Source: JBEIUO01 sp964549785 (GTDB lineage Bacteria; Planctomycetota; Phycisphaerae; Phycisphaerales; UBA1924). Taken from it: a stretch of DNA of 17,647 nt. Within the stretch, counting starts at the first letter, position 1. The number at the start of each line of letters is the position of its first letter. The position numbers and the translations under genes were made by a program. This document shows, piece by piece, positions 15,826 to 17,647 of this stretch. The stretch spans positions 1-17,647 of the forward strand of contig CAZJXA010000053.1 of assembly GCA_964549785.1 (NCBI GenBank), read 5' to 3'. The notes under the pieces are model-generated. The model was not told the DNA's origin. It saw only the letters and a program-made list of their open reading frames with translations, and made no database searches.

Positions 15826-15841
15826 TTCGCCTTCCGGCGAA
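15826..15841 (-). promoter_or_regulatory. 5' leader hairpin with GNRA-type loop next to the Shine-Dalgarno
   Basis: TTCGCC and GGCGAA form a perfect 6-bp stem. On the minus-strand transcript the loop is GGAA, a GNRA tetraloop. The hairpin ends two bases before AAGGAGAT, the ribosome-binding site of the PEP-CTERM-like gene. It may protect the mRNA 5' end or tune translation. Confidence 0.5.
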
Positions 15842-16152
15842 ACTAAACCAAAAACAGGCGCGAACAAAGCGCCCTGATATCTTGTGAATCGGTGCAACCG
15901 GAGGCGATCCGGATACCGATTTCTCTCGGGGAGAGCGTAGAGAGAAGAACCGAAAAGCCAACCGTAATTGCGCTAAGGTTGTGTGAGACTTTCTCGGTTC
16001 TGGGACGTCGGGCGAGTGGAATCGCCCCCTGATTTGCCACTGCGGGATTCTTCGAGGCCGGCGAAAACAGACTGTTGGCCCGCCCCAGCCTTCCCTTGAA
16101 GTCGCGGTGCGTAGGCGCACAATCGGGCGCGAATCCCGGGCGAGGCTCGGGC

Positions 16153-16158
16153 TATAGT
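16153..16158 (+). promoter_or_regulatory. Possible -10 box of tRNA-Val
   Basis: TATAGT matches the sigma-70 -10 consensus at five of six bases and lies 12 bp before the mature tRNA start, a normal distance. No convincing -35 box lies 16-18 bp upstream. Confidence 0.35.
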
Positions 16159-16170
16159 TCCGCTCGATCG

Positions 16171-16244
16171 GGGCGCGTAGCTCAGTTGGCTAGAGCGCGG
16201 CTGTCACATAGCCGAGGTCACAGGTTCGAGCCCTGTTGCGCCCA
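16171..16244 (+). tRNA. tRNA-Val (anticodon CAC)
   Basis: A 74-nt tRNA with acceptor stem GGGCGCG/TGCGCCC (one G-U pair) and A discriminator. The D arm is GCTC AGTTGGCTA GAGC. The anticodon stem CGGCT/AGCCG closes loop GTCACAT with U33, so the anticodon is CAC (reads GUG). The T arm is ACAGG TTCGAGC CCTGT. CCA is not encoded. A shifted reading as tRNA-Asp (GTC) breaks the anticodon stem and is rejected. Confidence 0.96.
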
Positions 16245-16280
16245 TTGCCCCATATTTCAAGGGATCGGACCCAGTTTCAA

Positions 16281-16304
16281 ACCCCAGTAAGACGGGGTGT
16301 TTTT
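16281..16304 (+). terminator. Weak terminator after tRNA-Val
   Basis: ACCCC at 16281-16285 pairs with GGGGT at 16294-16298 around an 8-nt loop, then five T at 16300-16304. It lies 37 bp after the tRNA and is a plausible Rho-independent stop despite the short stem. Confidence 0.55.
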
Positions 16305-16318
16305 ATGTCGCTTCGGGA

Positions 16319-16338
16319 TTTGCCGGGGTTTGCCGGGG
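16319..16338 (+). repeat. Short tandem repeat, 10-bp unit
   Basis: The unit TTTGCCGGGG occurs twice in direct tandem, followed by a degenerate third copy (TTTGCTCGGG). It is too short to classify and may reflect replication slippage. Confidence 0.5.
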
Positions 16339-16525
16339 TTTGCTCGGGCGCGCTTCGGTTCCGCACGTTCGAAATGTGAGGCCCTCGGCTGGGGAGAGTG
16401 CCACCACGTAGGGAGGGGAAGCGCTCCACCGAATCGTTTTCGAAAGACGCCGAAAGGGTCTGGCGGGTGCATGTGAAACCGGCGGCACCACATAAGGCAA
16501 CAACACCGGGTCACAAGAGCATTTT

Positions 16526-16597
16526 CGCCTGCGGAACGCACCCAACCGATGCAGGCGCGTGTGCACGATCGCGGGAGGGCGCTGCGGCCGCGCCTGC
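16526..16597. repeat. Three-part competing inverted repeats
   Basis: CGCCTGC at 16526-16532, GCAGGCGCG at 16551-16559 and CGCGCCTGC at 16589-16597. The middle segment can pair with either flank (7 bp left, 9 bp right), so two hairpins are mutually exclusive. The arrangement resembles an attenuator, but no T-run follows. Confidence 0.4.
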
Positions 16598-16983
16598 GTT
16601 TGGAAAGACACGACTCGGAATCGCTACCAGCTTCCGCAGCTGTAAAGGTGGGGGTCGGCAGCAAGACGTCGCGGCTCGAAATTTCTGGAGGGAAGGACTG
16701 ACTGCAAAGGGCGTCTCCGGCGCAGAAGCGGGCGTCGCTCCCCACGAGGGCCGGAACCGACTCGGGAAGGCCGCGCATTCCCTCGATCAACGTAAACGAT
16801 GAGCCTGCTGCCGGAGGTCGGGCGAACACGAGCCTTTGCCCCGCGCTGGGTCGGTATTACAAATCCGGCCGGGACAGGCCCAAGTAGATCATGTCGAAAG
16901 CCGATGAACACGCAAGCCGCGGTGCATCTCGTGCTCCGGCCCACCCTGTTGCCGCGGCCGCGCCGCGAGAAGGACCAAGACGG

Positions 16984-17508
16984 ATGAGCATGGATGTCCG
17001 CCATATCAACGCGTTTCTGGAAGCCACCCAGGCGGTGTTCAGCTCCATGGTGAAGTTGCCCGTCACGTTCGAGAAGCCCGAGTTGGGCACGAGAAAAGAG
17101 CCGTACGACGTCTCGGGGGTCATCGGCCTCTCGGGTGATGTCGTCGGCTCGGTTATTGTTGGGTTCACCAAGATGAGCGCCGTGCAGATCGCCTCGTCGT
17201 TCGCCGGGAGCCGGCTGGAGGTCGGCACCGCCGACTTCGCGGACGCCATCGGCGAACTGGCCAACATGATCGCCGGCGGGGCCAAGGCCAAATTCGAGGG
17301 ACAGGCGGTGAGCATCGGTTGCCCGTCGGTGATCATCGCGCCGAGCCACCAGATCTCTTCACCCAGCAGCGCCACGAGCATCTGCATCCACTGTAATACC
17401 GCGGCCGGTCGCTTCACCATCGATGTGGCCATCCAGTCCAGCATGAAAGCCCGGGCCTCTTTGGCGGCCACGGCCGCCATCGGCACCGAGTCCGCGGTCC
17501 CCGCCTAA
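16984..17508 (+). CDS. cheX: CheX-family chemotaxis phosphatase
   Basis: The 174-residue cytoplasmic protein is of the CheC/CheX/FliY phosphatase class, which dephosphorylates CheY-P. The N-terminal NAFLEATQAVFSSMVKLPV helix and SGVIGLSGDVVGSVIVGF strands lead to the catalytic helix DAIGELANMIAGGAK. In that helix Glu91 and Asn94 form the ExxN active motif. One such motif, as in CheX, is present rather than the two of CheC. The start at ATG 16984 is preferred because AGAAGGA at 16968-16974 is correctly spaced. An upstream ATG at 16891 would add a 31-residue Ala/Arg-rich extension with no domain features. A CheY-like gene follows after 50 bp, so the two form a phosphatase and response-regulator pair. 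A role in chemotaxis or another two-component pathway fits. Confidence 0.88.
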   Translation: MSMDVRHINAFLEATQAVFSSMVKLPVTFEKPELGTRKEPYDVSGVIGLSGDVVGSVIVGFTKMSAVQIASSFAGSRLEVGTADFADAIGELANMIAGGAKAKFEGQAVSIGCPSVIIAPSHQISSPSSATSICIHCNTAAGRFTIDVAIQSSMKARASLAATAAIGTESAVPA

Positions 17509-17558
17509 CTCGTACTCCCCCCGCCAATCCTCCACCGACCGCTGAAGGACTCACCACC

Positions 17559-17647
17559 ATGCGCGTTTTCGTCGTAGACGACTCCAAGACCATGCGAAAC
17601 ATCGTGAAGGGTGTTCTGGGAACCATCGGCGCCACCGCCATCGAAGA
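17559..17647 (+). CDS. CheY-like response regulator receiver (3' partial)
   Basis: Only the first 29 codons are in the window. The start MRVFVVDDSKTMRNIVKGVL shows the first receiver-domain beta strand and the acidic pair Asp7-Asp8 that binds magnesium, followed by the Ser-Lys-Thr-Met-Arg helix start typical of CheY. AAGGA at 17545-17549 gives a good ribosome-binding site. The phospho-acceptor Asp and any output domain lie beyond the edge, so it may be a single-domain CheY or a longer regulator. It is probably co-transcribed with cheX, whose product would dephosphorylate it. Confidence 0.85.
   Translation, partial: MRVFVVDDSKTMRNIVKGVLGTIGATAIE

Larger units (their letters stand above)
15813..16170. 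other. Intergenic region between the PEP-CTERM-like gene and tRNA-Val
   Basis: No gene is supported. It holds the 5' leader hairpin of the PEP-CTERM-like gene (15826-15841), a 7-bp inverted repeat TTCTCTC/GAGAGAA at 15921-15927 and 15940-15946 that could be an operator, and the probable tRNA-Val promoter near 16153. Part is A/T-richer than the flanking coding DNA. Confidence 0.55.
16245..16983. other. Long intergenic region upstream of cheX
   Basis: About 740 bp with no convincing gene. Open frames exist on both strands but lack ribosome-binding sites, domain motifs or protein-like composition. Visible structure is limited to a weak terminator at 16281-16304, a short tandem repeat at 16319-16338 and a set of competing inverted repeats at 16526-16597. 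It should contain the cheX promoter, which was not located. Confidence 0.6.

Noticed and set aside
14993..15944. 11-bp direct repeat AGCGTAGAGAG upstream of both cinA and the PEP-CTERM-like gene (14993-15003 and 15934-15944)
   Set aside because: Matches of this length are expected many times by chance in a window this size, and the distances to the two starts differ.
16190..16212. Reading the tRNA at 16171-16244 as tRNA-Asp (GTC)
   Set aside because: Placing GTC as the anticodon destroys the CGGCT/AGCCG stem; the 7-nt loop gives CAC.
16398..16802. Plus-strand frame of 134 codons in the intergenic region
   Set aside because: Composition is not protein-like, it has no Shine-Dalgarno and no recognisable domain.
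16257..16829. Minus-strand frame with a prepilin-like SFTLIE near its start
   Set aside because: No hydrophobic helix follows the FTLIE residues, the rest is Arg/Pro/Ser-rich without a fold signal, and there is no ribosome-binding site.
16310..16980. RNase P RNA, tmRNA, SRP RNA or other conserved RNA in the intergenic region
   Set aside because: None of the conserved core sequences of these RNAs could be found on either strand.

Overview
The window is G+C-rich bacterial DNA that most resembles a planctomycete of the Phycisphaerae/Phycisphaerales group. This rests on two surface-protein tails in the window. One is a C-terminal double calcium-loop (dockerin-like) tail ending in Gly-Cys. The other is a PEP-CTERM-like tail (Pro-Thr-Pro, hydrophobic stretch, Arg-rich end). 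Many genes also lack a clear Shine-Dalgarno, and both tRNAs lack an encoded CCA. No phage, insertion sequence or CRISPR array is visible. Lineage is inferred, not proven.

Layout, left to right. (1) 1-1195: 3' part of a secreted dockerin-tailed protein, closed by a textbook terminator at 1231-1263. (2) 1271-5688: four plus-strand genes, the first three stop/start coupled: a two-TM periplasmic protein, a LolD/MacB-type ABC ATPase, a short FtsX-like permease and a ZnuA-like metal-binding lipoprotein. The lipoprotein lacks the family's first metal-ligand histidine. (3) 5746-10949: a tightly overlapping plus-strand operon made of a secreted LamG-metallophosphoesterase, a DUF5690/OPA-like transporter, a TIGR03364-type FAD oxidoreductase and phosphonoacetaldehyde hydrolase (phnX). 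A PbfA-like PLP enzyme on the minus strand (10910-12316) converges on it and overlaps phnX tail-to-tail by 40 bp. (4) tRNA-Ser(GCU) on the minus strand, then a stand-alone thiG, cinA and a PEP-CTERM-like protein. (5) tRNA-Val(CAC), an approximately 740-bp region without a convincing gene, then cheX and the start of a CheY-like regulator cut by the window edge.

The most interesting unit is region 3. Read together it looks like a complete scavenging route for aminoethylphosphonates. An exported phosphoesterase fused to a carbohydrate-binding-type LamG domain could release the substrate from glycoconjugates or esters. The transporter would take it in. The FAD enzyme (for 2-AEP or N-methyl-AEP) and the PbfA-like lyase (for hydroxylated AEP) would both yield phosphonoacetaldehyde, which PhnX splits to acetaldehyde and phosphate. 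No PhnW transaminase lies in the window. The coupling of a LamG-phosphoesterase to this pathway by a 4-bp ATGA overlap is the new element. Region 2 is the second candidate: a ZnuA-like protein paired with an export-type LolD/FtsX module rather than a ZnuBC importer.
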